From Paraescarpia echinospica (taxonomy: Eukaryota > Annelida > Polychaeta > Sabellida > Siboglinidae), in NCBI GenBank assembly GCA_020002185.1, contig CM034532.1, positions 45,086,506-45,150,505 on the forward strand: a DNA stretch of 64,000 nt, given 5' to 3'. The number at the start of each line of letters is the position of its first letter. The first letter of the stretch is position 1. The position numbers and the translations under genes are program-made. The notes under the pieces are model-generated. The model saw nothing but the letters and a program-made list of their open reading frames with translations, was not told the DNA's origin and searched no databases. Of this stretch, positions 19,137-33,109 are shown in pieces.

Positions 19137-19811
19137 TCGCGCCTACATGACGAATGACGAGTGTCACATCGTGTTTCTATTGATATCTTCGGAAGGTAGG
19201 CGTAGTGAAATTTGTTTGGTTCCGGTACGATATTAGTACGCAGACGCAAGTGTTCCGGTGTGGCCTGTTTGAGGTCGACGAACAAATACCCGTGTGGTAT
19301 GGACTTTGCATCTCTGAAAGCTTCTTGCATGTACTTTATTCGATCCGGATACATCTGTTTGGTCAAGTTGACGACTTGTGTGTTGTCGCGAGGGTTCTTG
19401 AAGAGTACCATGTATTGTGCGTTTATACTTATAGTGCGACTCTCTTTCCCTTTGGGAAATTAATTTTGCACTAAATATATTACGGACGTAATAGTGACTG
19501 TTCTTCGTAAACACTTTGGTGACCCTCTCGTCCATTTCCTACATGAAGTCGTCGATAACTACCAAGTTTCTCGTTTTAGGATCGAAAGACAACACATCGG
19601 GAAGAACCTCGACAAATTCTATGTTCGGAAGTATTGTAGAGAGCGTGAAATACAACGCCTGCCATTCACCGTAACACCACGTGATCTTTTCGGGCGGTGA
19701 GTTTACGAGTGTGGCAGAATTACGTAGTAAAGAGACAACAAACATCGTTTTACCACAGCCCGTCGGTCCGGCGACGATACAGGTAAACGAATGAACTAAC
19801 CTCGTGTCCAT
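19133..19811 (-). pseudogene. FtsK/A32-type genome packaging ATPase of the Polinton (one in-frame stop, one frame break)
   Basis: It starts at 19811. A Walker A motif GPTGCGKT lies near residues 15-22 and a Walker B-like LVVIDDF near residues 84-90. A TAG at 19539 directly follows that motif. The frame resumes (DERVTKVFTKNSHYYV), then shifts to VLFKNPRDNTQVVNLT and QATPEHLRLRTNI, ending at 19133. The enzyme pumps DNA into the capsid. Damage is modest compared with the other genes here. Confidence 0.88.
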
Positions 19812-19932
19812 ACTTTATACAAATGACCAAAGCGACTAAAATATACGGTACTTATACCACTTATACTACGAAAAATGACACAAAATAAGGTTTGTACATT
19901 TTATTCATGTACAACACAAACTTATTTACAGG

Positions 19933-20600
19933 TCACCTCCAATAAGTGCAAGAATCAGAGACTGAAAATTGTTTCGCTACTGTTCTGATACAGAGTCTTG
20001 CAAACATCACCACCAATGCATCCAGTTGGACCTCCTCGGCCGTCCTTTTTGGGCGTCCACAACTGCCGCGGGCCACGTGGCCCTTCCAACTGTCTTTCTT
20101 GCTGAAAGACATGCAGCAGTCCGAGCAGGTGAAGGACGTCCGCGATGGTGATGGCTTCACGGCAGGAATGACGGGCGCCGTGTCAGCCACGGGAGATTCC
20201 ACCGTCGCAGTCGACGTTCTAAAGGCACAAAGGATTGTTATTAGACGTCGTGTTTTCATAAGTGTCTTAATGCTAAATAATTATACACACAAAAAATTGT
20301 AAAATATAAATATAATATTAATAAACACCTACCATTAGGGACGGTCGTGGTGCTGGCGCTGTCAGGGATGCTGGGGCCGATGATATCGGAGCTGTAGGTC
20401 CCGCTGATGTAGGGGCTGCAGGTCCCGGGGTTGATGCCGTCGAGGCCGTCGCCGGTAGCGGGGGGGGGAGGCCTCCCCATAGGTTATGCGGACCAACCCC
20501 GCCACGCTATTAACGACTGGCTGGGGCCCTCTGGTCGCCTCGGCATAGCTCCACTCTTTCCTAACAAGGTTTTTCATATCGCTGCTGCTAAACATTGTTC
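19933..20600 (-). CDS. Possible zinc-finger gene, structure unclear
   Basis: The frame 19933-20259 contains one zinc-finger-like unit (FTCSDCCMSFSKKDSWKGH) after a Pro/Ser/Thr-rich segment. Upstream, 20333-20480 is Gly/Pro/Ser-rich in one frame, and a third frame from about 20593 starts MFSSSDMKNLVRKEW. The last two meet at a run of eight Cs (20461-20468 as G on plus), which could hide an indel. GTAGGT (20332) and CCTTTAG (20219) look like splice sites, but joining them does not keep the zinc-finger frame. So this may be a gene, an old gene or a Polinton accessory; I cannot decide. Confidence 0.35.
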
Positions 20601-20649
20601 TTCGTTGAGTATCACGGATATATTGACCTGCTTTTATAACCACGCACGA

Positions 20650-20885
20650 TGGTTTTGCGCGCGGCAAACAAACAAGTCCAGACACTTCTCTAGTAATGTC
20701 GCGAGATGCGTACCAAAAAAAGTACAAAAGTCATCGTTCCCGCGCGCGGTAATGTCAAAGCGCATGCGCATTTCATGTGTGGTCGTCGTTCCCGCGCGCG
20801 GCAAATAAACAAGTCCAGACAAGTCTCTGGTAGCTTCGCTTGATGCGTGCCGAAAAAAGTACCAAAGTTGCCATTCCCGCGCATG
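20650..20885. repeat. Two direct repeats of about 85 bp, 140 bp apart
   Basis: Units near 20655-20745 and 20795-20885 share CGCGCGGCAAA.AAACAAGTCC and GATGCGT.CC, followed by an A-run, AGTAC and CCCGCGC. They create repeated peptides in minus frames that I do not regard as genes. Confidence 0.75.
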
Positions 20886-20944
20886 GGGGCGCGTTCGCGC
20901 GAGTGGCAATTGTAACATGAAAACAACCTATTTATTGACGTCTT

Positions 20945-21125
20945 TGACCTATTTTTATATCTCAAACTTTGGGCTAGCACTTTGACCTAGATGTTTAGTT
21001 CATAAAATTCCACTAGGGGCGCTATTTTTGTTCATGACCTATCCGCCAGGGAGCGCCAATTAACCTTTCGTCTTGACCTAGATATATGACCTTGACCTAC
21101 ATATATGACATTTGACCTTTGACCT
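20945..21125. promoter_or_regulatory. Cluster of eight TGACCT nuclear-receptor half-sites including DR1 and DR0
   Basis: TGACCT occurs at 20945, 20983, 21035, 21074, 21087, 21093, 21113 and 21120. The last two make a perfect DR1 (one base between), and 21087/21093 make a DR0. RXR, HNF4 and related receptors bind DR1. A non-functional diverged tandem repeat would give the same picture. Confidence 0.45.
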
Positions 21126-22397
21126 TCCACTTCCACTAATCATAATAATTCCGTCCACGTTGATTGACGCGACATACTACTACCGGTATATCGTTTCGTT
21201 CCTAGGTGAACACACCAACACTTTGGCGTTTTTCTTTGGTGAAAAGTCATATTGTCCCATGTCAGGAGGCTGAGAACAACACGACATGTCACTTCCATCT
21301 GTCCATACATGTACAACTACTCCAATCTGGTTTTGTCTGAATCAGGATCAATTTATTATTGGCAATTTTTCAGTTGGATTGTACATATTTTCACAATAAA
21401 AAACGTGAAACCACACAAGTATAATATGTTGTTATGAAACACAAAAAAACTATGTTAAAATAATTACAGAATATTAAAAGTACTTAATGCAATTAATTAC
21501 ACACAAAAATTATTTTAAATAAATTCACCAAGACAACCCGTGAACACAACACGCCCAATATGAGGTGCTTTATATTAAAACTGTGCAAACAGGCAAGCGG
21601 GGGCCGCCGTAGTTGTAACCGATTCGTTAAAGAGAAAAGGGATTCGTAAGACAAATATGGGCGACACTCAAAAATAATCACAATAAAACATGCCACCATA
21701 AGTAGCACGTTCATAAAAGTATCATTGCATTTATCAGTTAGTGCTGTTGAACTTCTCAGCAACGTCGACGAGTTCCTTCGCCGGGTCTTCACGATCGCTC
21801 TTCTCCAATGTTTCCTGCAGTGTCTTCACCTGCAACACGTCGCACGTAGTAGCCTGAACAATGTGCACATTTTTCATTTTATGTTTATGCTGCCATTTAT
21901 GCTGCCATGAAACTGTAAAATTCTTTAGAATATTCTAAATATTCTATGGAATAGAGCATATGACTATCGTGTGACATCGTCATTATGTAAGTCTAAGGCG
22001 GAAGATTCCAGTTGCTTGAATTGCTACAAGTGATTCCGGGTCCAGGATTAAATAATAGTTTTCTGATTTGTTACCAAAACTACATAAAAAAAATTAACAA
22101 AACAGTTAGCGTGTCTTAGGGTATATTAGATGGATTTATTTTCTCGTATAGTGTATTTGAAAAGAGTGAAACAGAATTGAATGAGGAGATCCGTTTAGTA
22201 CTCATTACGCTATCGTCGGAACAAGGTAAACATGGGGGCTGACGCTCTCATAAAACCTCCAATTGCATCCCCCTTGAGGCTCGCAAAAAACCACCTTGAG
22301 ACTCGTAAAAACCCATCTGGACTCTCCAATGACCTCGATTTGCACACACCCCACTTGCTTTGTGAACAAATCCTGAATTGTAACGATTTCCTCAACA
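21126..22397. other. Non-coding stretch with a dispersed repeat
   Basis: No supported gene. About 21290-21345 (CTGTCCATACATG, TTTTGTCTGA) is similar to 61220-61275, so it is a dispersed repeat. The remainder is AT-rich and unremarkable. Confidence 0.4.
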
Positions 22398-22805
22398 ATG
22401 CTACACAGGACCATCACTTTGTGGTATAGTGTGGTAACCGGAGAAGATACACTTCCGACTCAAGTGTCCAAAAGACGAAAACAACCTCATTTGCAGCTAG
22501 CTTCAAAACACGAGGAGGCAGACACCACCATGACCCAGCAAGCCATTTCCATTGGCCAGGATCCACAGGCAAGAGTCTTCCTCGTTGTTGATGACACGGA
22601 TGTTTATGCGTTACTTCTCCACCATTGCACAGCCCAAAACCTGCAATGTCCCATGGTCATGCAGTCACTCATCCATGGCCGAACATGTGCTGACATCCTT
22701 GCAACATTGAAGAAGCACTCCGATATAATTTCACCAGTTCTTGCCCTGCATGCCGTAAATGGATATGATACTGTGGCGGGCCACTTACGGAAGTTGGAAA
22801 GGTAA
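22398..22805 (+). pseudogene. Fragment of a multicopy invertebrate ORF family (EEADT... DDTDV... GYDTV)
   Basis: The frame contains KHEEADTTMTQQA, VFLVVDDTDVYALLLHH and LHAVNGYDTVAGHL. These match the C-terminal half of a widespread, multicopy invertebrate protein family whose conserved acidic residues recall PIN-like nucleases. I know it as a repeated, transposon-like family of unknown function. The N-terminal part is absent, so this is a remnant. The same family appears at 24830-26640. Confidence 0.6.
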
Positions 22806-22896
22806 CTGCCATATCAGTAGTAGAAAAGAAGGTCTTGCAGCTGGATACACTATAGGTAAAGTTTATGGTGACATGGAGCAGGTCGAGACGGAGGCA

Positions 22897-24829
<1,933 letters not shown>

Positions 24830-26640
24830 GTAGCAGTGGTCATATAAGATCAGCCATTAGTTTATACTTTGGCCAATGAAATTCAATGGAAGTGGCCGGA
24901 CAGCAATGGCGAAGATAAGTCGGTAGTGATGTTTGGTAGTGTCCACATCGAGATTGCAACCCTAGAGACGCTGTCAAACACTGGTGCAAGCTGATAGTAC
25001 GATGCCAGGGACAGCCACACGTTTGTACGAGCAACACACATCGCCCACACAAGGAGAGCTCACCAAACCACTGCGTCAGCACTGTACATCCTGCAGCACA
25101 ATGCCTTTGACAGCTACTGTCTGAGAGAAGCTGATGACGCAGGAAATCTGCTCGAGTTTGAAGACTGATGCCGCCAGAGAGAAGACATCCTCCTGTTCTG
25201 GGCAACCGTTCTGGAACTGTAAGTTTTTTGTACTGGCTTATGTGCGTTCTCTGCGGCAGGCATAACTTCTGATGTACCTTGATGCCCTGACAGAATTGGC
25301 GCCTCAGATCACACTAACTATGCCAGGTGGATCCTTGTTCACCTGAGGGACATGGCTGAAATCCTAACAAAGCAACCAGATGTAGTCAGGAAATTCAGAG
25401 CAGGCAGCTTCACCATACATAACGATGAAGAAGGTGTTCTCTGCGATCCCAATTGGCCAGGCATATGATCAAAGCAATGCCTTCATCAAAGGAGATGGTG
25501 GAATAGTTAGCTTGACTGACAACACTAGTGCAGTGCCGCATTAAATGGTTGCCAGACCTGAAGTTGCGAGGATCATAGAAGACTTTCAAGTTGGATATTA
25601 GCACTGGGTAAGGCGAGTAAACACACGTCAACATGATCAGACACCAAGTGCGCAGACCGCATTCGCCAAAGATGTCCGTTCTCTTGTCAACATGGTAGAA
25701 TCGCTTGACAACCTTTTTGAGGAAGAGGGTATGGATCCGGATGTCCTTGACACAAAGGAAATGTCAGACACTGCTGTAGATGAGAGTTTGGAATGCTAAC
25801 AGGATTGGCCAAGAGCAGTTCCACACTGTTACCAAAGAACGCCAGGTGGAAATAACCAAACCTATTTATGATGCCAGAATGATTTGCAGCTCTTCTCGCA
25901 ACTGTATTTTGATTGCCAGACGAGAGATCGAAATATTGAAGAATCCTTTTCAATATGGAAATCAGGCATGTCCTCCGGCCATCTCTATTGGAAGAAGCCT
26001 CCACGTAGACATGAATTGTGATTTTCTCACATGCTTGCAAGACATCTCTAATATGGAGGCTCCTGTCACCACAAGAGTAATCCAAATATGTGTGGTGGCT
26101 TCAGTAGCCGTATCGGGAAACAGTCAGCGTTTCCGCAGAGTGAAGGACAGCAACAACACAGAGCTATTCACGTTCCTGTCACCTCTCAACAAGTGGGTTC
26201 ACAAACAGCTTGTAATCATTGACAGAGAAGCAATCATCACCAAGCCACCACTGCCAAATCTGGCCTCACTCGCCTCATGCAGCCACAAAGAAACTGACAG
26301 CGTGGTACTACCCGTGTCAGTGAGTCGGAAGTTTCAACCAGGTGATGACCTACGGTTAACATTTTGGAACTAGCAAGTGTTTCAGGTTCCTAGCAGCTCA
26401 CAAACTAGCAGCTGGCCTGGGACCGGAGAAGGTATGGGCTTTGCCAATGTTTCACGCTTTGACTGGGTGTGATACTGTGTACAGTTACGCACGGCATTGT
26501 AAGAATACTGTCTGGGCAATCTGGACCGTGCTATCAGACCTCATAGACAGACTGCTGAAATTATCATTAACACAAAGTGACATACCAGAAGATGTGTGCA
26601 TACCATCGAGAGAAATGTTGGGAGCTTATTAATAAGGTTA
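24830..26640 (+). pseudogene. Broken copy of the same multicopy invertebrate ORF family, nearly full length
   Basis: Successive plus-strand frames give ATHIAHTRRAHQTTASALYI (25030), NYARWILVHLRDMAE (25318), KGDGG with SLTDN (25490) and QTAFAKDVRSLVN (25660). They then give the block 25780-26373 with SHKETDSVVLPV, and LPMFHALTGCDTV (26438). The order is that of the multicopy family also seen at 22398-22805. Several stops and frameshifts make it non-functional. The two copies differ strongly from each other, so they represent old, separate insertions. Confidence 0.65.
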
Positions 26641-26649
26641 TTGTGAAAC

Positions 26650-28124
26650 ATAGTAATAACAAATACTTGTGTTTAGAACATGAGTCATTACTTTTGGTTT
26701 CGTTTCGGTTTACCTTGTTAAAGTCGCATAGCCGAGAATATGGTTTATACTGGGGTGTGGCGACTGTAATATTGCTGCTCCTCTATAAAATCCAAAGCGT
26801 TGTTGTTAAGCATACCCTCCATTACCATTTACAACGTGTGACAGCCACACCGGTGATTAGCACTTAAGTAAGCTGTTAACAGTCAGAGATGCTGTACTCC
26901 GTGTACAGTAGACGTAGCCATGGCCAATTAATGTTTTACACATTTAAATAGAGGTGTATCTAGTGTTCATAACATTCACTAAATTCACTAAAGATCCCGT
27001 TTCATATAATGTGTATTCAGAAACATCTTTAGTCTCGCTGAACCGACTCTCGCCGGGCTGCGGGAGGAAGCTTCCTGCCACCCTTCCACGTACAAATCCA
27101 TTTTATGGTTTGTCTGATCAACAAACATGTTAGGTTTAAGGTTAGAGTCAGTTTGAAGGTTAGGGTTGGGGTTAAGTTGAAGGTAGTCTTGACAAGATTC
27201 ACAACACGTGTTTACATGCATTTGTACGTAGTAGGGTTACAATAGCCGTGACGGTTTGCGTGACTTCGTCGGGAAAGAAGCAAAAGTGCTGCCACCTTAC
27301 GGCGCCTAGGTAACCCGTATCATGGCGTTTGATTTTCCGGCATTAGGAAGATCGTTTTAACAATACATCATACAACAACGTAGATGACTCATGTTATCAA
27401 TCCGTTCATTTTTTTAGAACTGTTGTGGGGAATTCTTCTAATTTCGTACGCAAGGTGCACGTGCCGTGTGCGTGCGTGCGTGCGACCGTGCATGCGTGCG
27501 TATGTAAACAACATCCCTGGTGTTTGTTGTGTCGTTGATGTTGAAATGTTATTCAGCCTTGTTCCGTTGCTACTCTAACTGAATTTATTACAGTGGCGGC
27601 ACGCAGCAGATTTGTATTGTGAACTGTGGAGCTCATACGTTGCGACGCCTCAGCATAAGCGAAATTGACTTCAGTTATTTGATTAATTTTGACGACCGTT
27701 GCTCTTGCGCAAAGCCCCCTGTACGGTCACGAAACGTTTATCAGCCGATATTTTATAGACAAGATGCAGTGTTGATCTTAAGCGACGCCTCACAGTTTAA
27801 TAGCCAATGCCAATGGTATCAAAACACTAAACTACCGTTACATAACGTCATTGTTGGCAGGTCCTACTCTGCTGAATTGCTTTTGTTTAATGTGGTTGTA
27901 CATTTTGTTGTAGCGTCTTCTACCACGAAGGAGGAGACGTTTGTTGACAAGACATACAAGAATTACTTCATGACTCGTATGCACAAACTGCGTCGGACCG
28001 AGAATATACCGATGTGACGTTGAAGTCGGGTGACGTCAACATCCGGTGCCCTCGAAAGGTTCTGGCAGCCGCAAGTGATTACTTCAACGCAATGTTCCGC
28101 TGTGTTCTTGAAGAAAGCACATTC
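26650..28124 (+). repeat. Third, truncated copy of the kelch arm, same orientation as the right arm
   Basis: It matches 53395-55235 of the right arm, and the reverse complement of the left arm. It has only one unit of the TACTGGGG..GTGGCGACTGTAAT repeat, and no 8-bp-TSD transposon at 27345, where it shows the empty target site. It ends abruptly in the kelch coding sequence at 28124, where a LINE begins. Confidence 0.9.
27885..28124 (+). pseudogene. Truncated kelch/BTB gene, N-terminal part only
   Basis: The frame FNVVVHFVVASSTTKEETFV continues to a one-base deletion near 28000. It then goes on in another frame through GDVNIRCPRKVLAAASDYFN and stops matching at the LINE junction after LEEST. 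It is the start of the same gene as at 41188-42843 and 55084-56718. Confidence 0.9.
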
Positions 28125-31100
28125 TGATGTCCTCCTTCGCGTTCTGTTTGATGGCCTTGCATATTTCTGGGTACTCTATTTGTTTTTTACGGTCGCCGTT
28201 ATCCACCATTTCTCGTCGTTTCTTCATTAGTGCTCGTGTCGGTGTCGATATTCTCGTCACTACATGTCTGTTGATTGCTTTGGCTACACTTGTTGCACGT
28301 AGTTGGATCATCTCAGTGATATTTTCGCTAATGGTGTCGATGTCGTTTAGTTCCTGTAGTGTCTCGAATCGATTTGCGTGGTATCTACACTTGGTGGTCT
28401 CTCGTTTACCAACTTCTTCCATTCAGCCTTGACGTCTGGTTTGATGTTGCTCATTACCATTCTGTGGTCACTTCCAATGTTGAATTAGTTGATGACAGTT
28501 ACTTCAGTGTCCAGGTCTGGCTTGTTTGTCAGGATGTAGACAATTTCGTTCTTCGTTTTTCCATTTCGGCTTTTCCATGTCCATCTCTTCCCTGCTTTCT
28601 TCTGGAACATGGTATTCAGCGGTATATAAGACTTTATTATTATTTCGTTTTCTGTTCTGATGCAGTGAAAACGAAAAACGGTTTGTTTTATCGTTATTTT
28701 GTTTTTCTAACATGTATTAGAAATACCGCGAATAGTCGACTGTATTCATTTTTCGTACTTCAAATATGAAAACGAAAAACGAACATTGTTTGCCTTTTCC
28801 TTTATCCTTCGGAATTTCAAAACGAAAAAGGAAAAGACGGTATATACACAGCGTCCGTGCTCCATTCAACCAGGGCTATGAAACGCCTTATGCGAACATG
28901 AGAAATGCAGTGGAGGCAGTCATTTAATTACATTGTCCATGATTTAATCATAAAGACGGTATAGCCCGAGTTCATAGTGGGTAAATAAATGCATGCGAGC
29001 GAATATAATTATAGTCACATTAATTGGCAATACTCCAATTAAAATATACAATCTGATCACTTAGGTATCTATATTAATAAAACATTTGAAACGACTTAAT
29101 TTTGTCTGCATATTTACTAAGTATGTATACATGTGTATGTTCAAGGTGTATTATTCATTATCAACAAACTGTGATAAATGTCGGTACATTTTGCATAAAT
29201 AGTTAGACACAATATTATATGTTACATTACAATTTTTTTTACCAAACGTTATAAATGATTATAGGTTTATTTGTCAAAACGATATATCTCGGTTTCTTGG
29301 ATATGAGCCATGGTTTATGACAATGAGTACAACGCACAAAACCGCTTGCAATGTGTGTAACGTGACAAATCAAACGTATTGCTTATAATGAAAGGAATAT
29401 AAATTTAGACAATCCAATACGGTTTTACAAGTTTTACAATAAAGGATGGAAACTGAGACTCGCACAAAATTGCAGATAATCGTGACTAATAAATTATTCG
29501 ACTAATACCTAATTAGCCCATATGTCGATTAGTGCTGATCTGGCGAACTGTTGATCTCCACGCCCATCAGCGTAGCCTCGGCAGCCGTTTAAGTGACGCA
29601 ATCAGCGAACGGCAGCCAGCATTAGCTGCTCCCTGCACAGCATGACACAATGTACCCACCCCCAAATTAACTATATTCTGAAGTCATCGTGGGTGGTTGG
29701 TGTGGTGTTAAATACAAAGATTCCTTGTATTTACGAGAAGTGACTGGCAGAAGCTCACAACAGATCTGGTATCATTGGTGACCAGCTGGGTATTACTTGA
29801 AATCACAAAACAAGATGATTTTAAATATATAATTTACGCTCTGGATCAATATTATGCTATGTACATTTCATTATTTCTACTGAATTGTAGAAAATAGTGA
29901 ACTTGAAGGGAAAGATGAGTGTTTCGCTGACTGAAGGAAATAAAAATTGCAATTACAATTGCTTATCTGAAAGACGAATACCCACCGCTTGGAAGAGTGC
30001 AAAGATGGTGATACTCTCCAAGAAGGGAAATAAGAAAGACTTAAAGAACTATAGACCGATATGTCTGTTATCAAACATCTACAAATTACTCACAAAGATA
30101 CTAACGAAAAGATTATAGAAGACACTGGACGAAAACTAACCACGAAAGCAAGCAGAATTCAGAAGCAGGTGCTCAACGACAGACCACATACACGTCGTAA
30201 ACCAACTGAAAGAGAAGTGCAGAGAATATAATATCCCGCTCTGCATCGCTTTCGTCGACTACGAGAAGGCTTTCGACTCGATGCAAACTCAAGCAATAGT
30301 GACCTCCCTTTAAGAACAGGGGATACAAGATGTGTACATCGATCTCCTGGAAGACATGCACACCAACAGCTCGGTGACAGTCATCCACATCCACAAAAAG
30401 AGCAACAAAATCAACATCAAGAGAGGAGTACGACAGGGTGACACCATATCGCCCAAGTTGTTCACGGCAACATTCGAAAGCATATTCCGAAGACTGACCT
30501 GGGAAACCAGAGGCTTGAGGATAGACGGACGGCATACTCATATGCGCTACTACAGCGCAAGAACTACAAAACATGCTGCAGGAGCCAGCTGATGAAAGTG
30601 AAAAACAAGGTCTCAAGATGAACATCTCCAAGACAAAAGTGATGCTAGAGAAAATTACACACCAATATATATCAACACGACGCAGATAGAGAACGTTGAA
30701 AGGTACGTCTATCTGGGACAGCGATACAGTATCAGGGACAAAAACCAAGACAAGGAGATTCAAAGAAGGATCACTGACGGCTGGACAGCATTCGACAAAC
30801 ACCGTGACATCTTCAAGGGCAACTTTGGAACCTGCTTGAAGAGAGTCTTCAACTCATGCGTACTTCCAGCGATGACATACGGCAAGGAAACATGGGCACT
30901 CACCATCTAGGCAAAGAACAAGCTAGCAGCCGCAAAAACAAAGATGGAAAGAAGTATGTTAAACATCGCATATCGGGAGACAAAAACAAACATATGGGTA
31001 AGGCAGAAGACAAAGGTCATCAGCAGACTACGAGATAACCGATGGACATCGCGTATCACAACCTGGAGACCTTACGAAGGGAAACGATCTAGAGAAAGAC

Positions 31101-31222
31101 CGGCGAGACGGTGGAGAGACGAACTAGGCGAGTACTGGAAGGGCACCATCTGGCAGAGGATAGCGCAAGTCAGGCAGATTTGGAAACGACATGCTGAGGC
31201 CTTCGCCCCACCACTCATTTAG
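28125..31222. mobile_element. RTE-like LINE with inverted 5' part
   Basis: 28125-28430 codes on minus for a linker region (ALMKKRREMVDNGDRKK). 28430-29957 is 5' non-coding or degraded sequence shared with 48767-50488. From 29958 the plus strand codes for RT: PTAWKSAKMVILSKKG, AFVDYEKAFDSM, GVRQGDTISPKLF, then a C-terminal part ending at 31222 (RPARRWRDELGEYW). The first half is inverted relative to the second, as in twin-priming insertions. Stops break the RT and the YxDD region is not intact. Confidence 0.8.
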
Positions 31223-31229
31223 GTAGTGA

Positions 31230-32067
31230 AAGCGATTTTAAAAAGGTGTGTCTTCAGCGCGGTCATACACGGCGCAATAGTGTCACACTGTCTGACTGAC
31301 TGTGGCAGATTGTTCCAAAGTACAGGGGCCGCGTTGGAGAACGCACGGTCTCCGAACGACATGAGGCGTGTGGTTGGTACTGTCATCAGACGAGCAGAAT
31401 TTGATAGGAGGGAGTGTGATATTCAACAAGAAACTCGGATATGTATTGCGGTGCAAGTCCGTGGAGCGCCTTGAATGTGATCAGAAGAATTTTAAACGTA
31501 ATTCTTTCTTGGATGGGAAGCCAATGGAAATATTTCAGGACTGGTGTTACGTGCTCGTGTTTCCTTGTTCATGTGATTAGACGAGCAATCGTGTTCTGAA
31601 TGCACTGCAGTCTACGTAACTGACACTTGTTAATTCCGAACAGCAGCGAATTGCAAACATCCGGTCTGGACGTTATAAATGAATGGGTGATTTGTTCGGC
31701 AGTTCCTGGCGTAAGAAATTTAATGATTTTACCCACATTTCGGATTTGCAGTCCAGAAGATCTACAGAGGGCGCAGACTTGTTAATCCATTGTAAGTCCA
31801 GCATCGAACATGACCCGAAGATTTCTCACACATGTAGTATTGGTCACTGGGCGTTTTCAACGTCGATCTTTGTTGTTTTAAGTATCTTTCTACGCAGCGT
31901 CTCAGATCCCGTGTACAGAACTTCAGTTTTTTCACCATATAATAGAAGTTTGATTGCTGTCATCCAACCGTTGATGTCAGCAATGCATGTTTCATGCTGA
32001 GATATGGCAACATATGTGTCGGGAATCTTGAATGCTGTGTAGAGCTGCGTATCGTCAGCGTACATAT
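31230..32067 (-). pseudogene. CR1-like LINE reverse transcriptase, C-terminal part
   Basis: On minus the frame from 32067 reads straight into MYADDTQLYTAF, the catalytic YADD box. Then follow KLLLYGEKTEVLYTGS and, in broken frames, a typical CR1/Jockey end (HWLPIQERITFKILLI, NHTPHVVRR). The preceding part of the same gene is at 36415-36960; a gypsy element was inserted just before YADD. Confidence 0.85.
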
Positions 32068-32233
32068 TGTTGTGTATTGATATAACGGGTACTAGTTGTA
32101 AGTGTCCGTCCGTGTTTTGTGCCGTTTCTGCAATACACACCAGAGGCACTCTGGGATACCGCCAACCTCATGTGTAGTTGATTACTATTTGTAATCTGTC
32201 TCCTTAAACATGCAAACTCCACAATACACAACA
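32068..32233 (+). repeat. 5' LTR of the gypsy element
   Basis: 166 bp, begins TGTTGTGTATTGATA and ends ACACAACA. It differs from the 3' LTR at two positions by my reading. Confidence 0.95.
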
Positions 32234-32259
32234 GTGGCGACGAGAAAACGAACTTAAGC

Positions 32260-33090
32260 ATGTCGGGGAAGAGCGCCCGCTTCGAACCGTATGTGGAAGA
32301 GAAGGAGAGGTTCGAAAACTACGTTGAACGGTTCGAGTTCTTCGTGATCAGTAACGGCGTATCCGCAGATGTCAAAAGAGCATTTTCCTGTCAAACGTTG
32401 GCGCTGAATGCTATGCGAAGTTGAAGACGCAACTGAAGCCGGAGACATCGGCAAATGCGGACTACGATGCGGTAATTCGTGCGGCGACCACGGTGTACAA
32501 ACAGCAACTAACAATCATAGGCTGGAGAAACAAATTCATGAACAGACTGCGTAGGCCTTCAGAGTCAGTGGCGCAGTTTGCGCTGGCGTTGCGTGAGTTA
32601 TGCGGTAAATGTGAGTACCCACATGATTATCAAGAGACAAGTTCGTAAAGGGCCTGAACTTGACGGCGGTACAAGCGAAGTTAATGCTCAGAGACAATTC
32701 GCTAACGTTCAATGAGGCTTAACAGACGGCGATCGCCGAGGAAATGGCCGTGAAGAACTCAGCGGACTTTAATGAAACGCCCGAAGATACTCCATCGGCG
32801 ACGGCAGCGGTGCATCACGTGACTAGTCGGGGATCACCAAGACAGAAGCAGACGATGGTGCCGGCCGACCGAGAGTGCTTCCGATGCGACAGACACCACT
32901 CTGCTGCTAAATGCAAATTCATTGATCAAAAATAAATGTTACTTGTGTGGGAAAATTGGTCATGTAGCAAAAATGTGCAAGTCAAAAGGCCGAAGGGAGA
33001 TCATTGTAGGCAGAGATGTTTCTAATGTTGATGAGGCTACTGATGTTTATGGCAGTCAAAGTGACCTAGGTCTACATGAGGTGAACAGCT
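32260..33090 (+). pseudogene. gag of the gypsy element (broken)
   Basis: It starts at the ATG at 32260 (MSGKSARFEPYVEEKERF). A frameshift near 32390 leads to KTQLKPETSANADYDAVIRA and a stop at 32647. Two zinc knuckles follow: CFRCDRHHSAAKC (32878) and a CYLCGKIGHVAKMC-type knuckle (32940). Gag would form the particle and package RNA. It is broken by at least two frame changes. Confidence 0.85.
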
Positions 33091-33109
33091 AGCGAAGCTA
33101 AGAGAGGCA

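Larger units (their letters stand above)
9375..19811. mobile_element. Old, degraded Polinton/Maverick element
   Basis: PolB on plus, and protease, major capsid, core-like, penton-like, membrane, integrase, two small Polinton proteins and packaging ATPase on minus form a Polinton gene set. Almost every gene has frameshifts or stops. The flanks (9253-9374 and 19812-20000) show no terminal inverted repeat I can match, so the true ends may be missing. The sequence is AT-rich compared with the intact element to its left. Confidence 0.9.

Noticed and set aside
20219..20333. Intron joining the Gly/Pro-rich frame to the zinc-finger frame
   Set aside because: The donor and acceptor look good but the join does not keep the zinc-finger reading frame.
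30173..30802. 209-codon minus ORF and its relative at 47759-48211
   Set aside because: Both are antisense shadows of the LINE reverse transcriptase.
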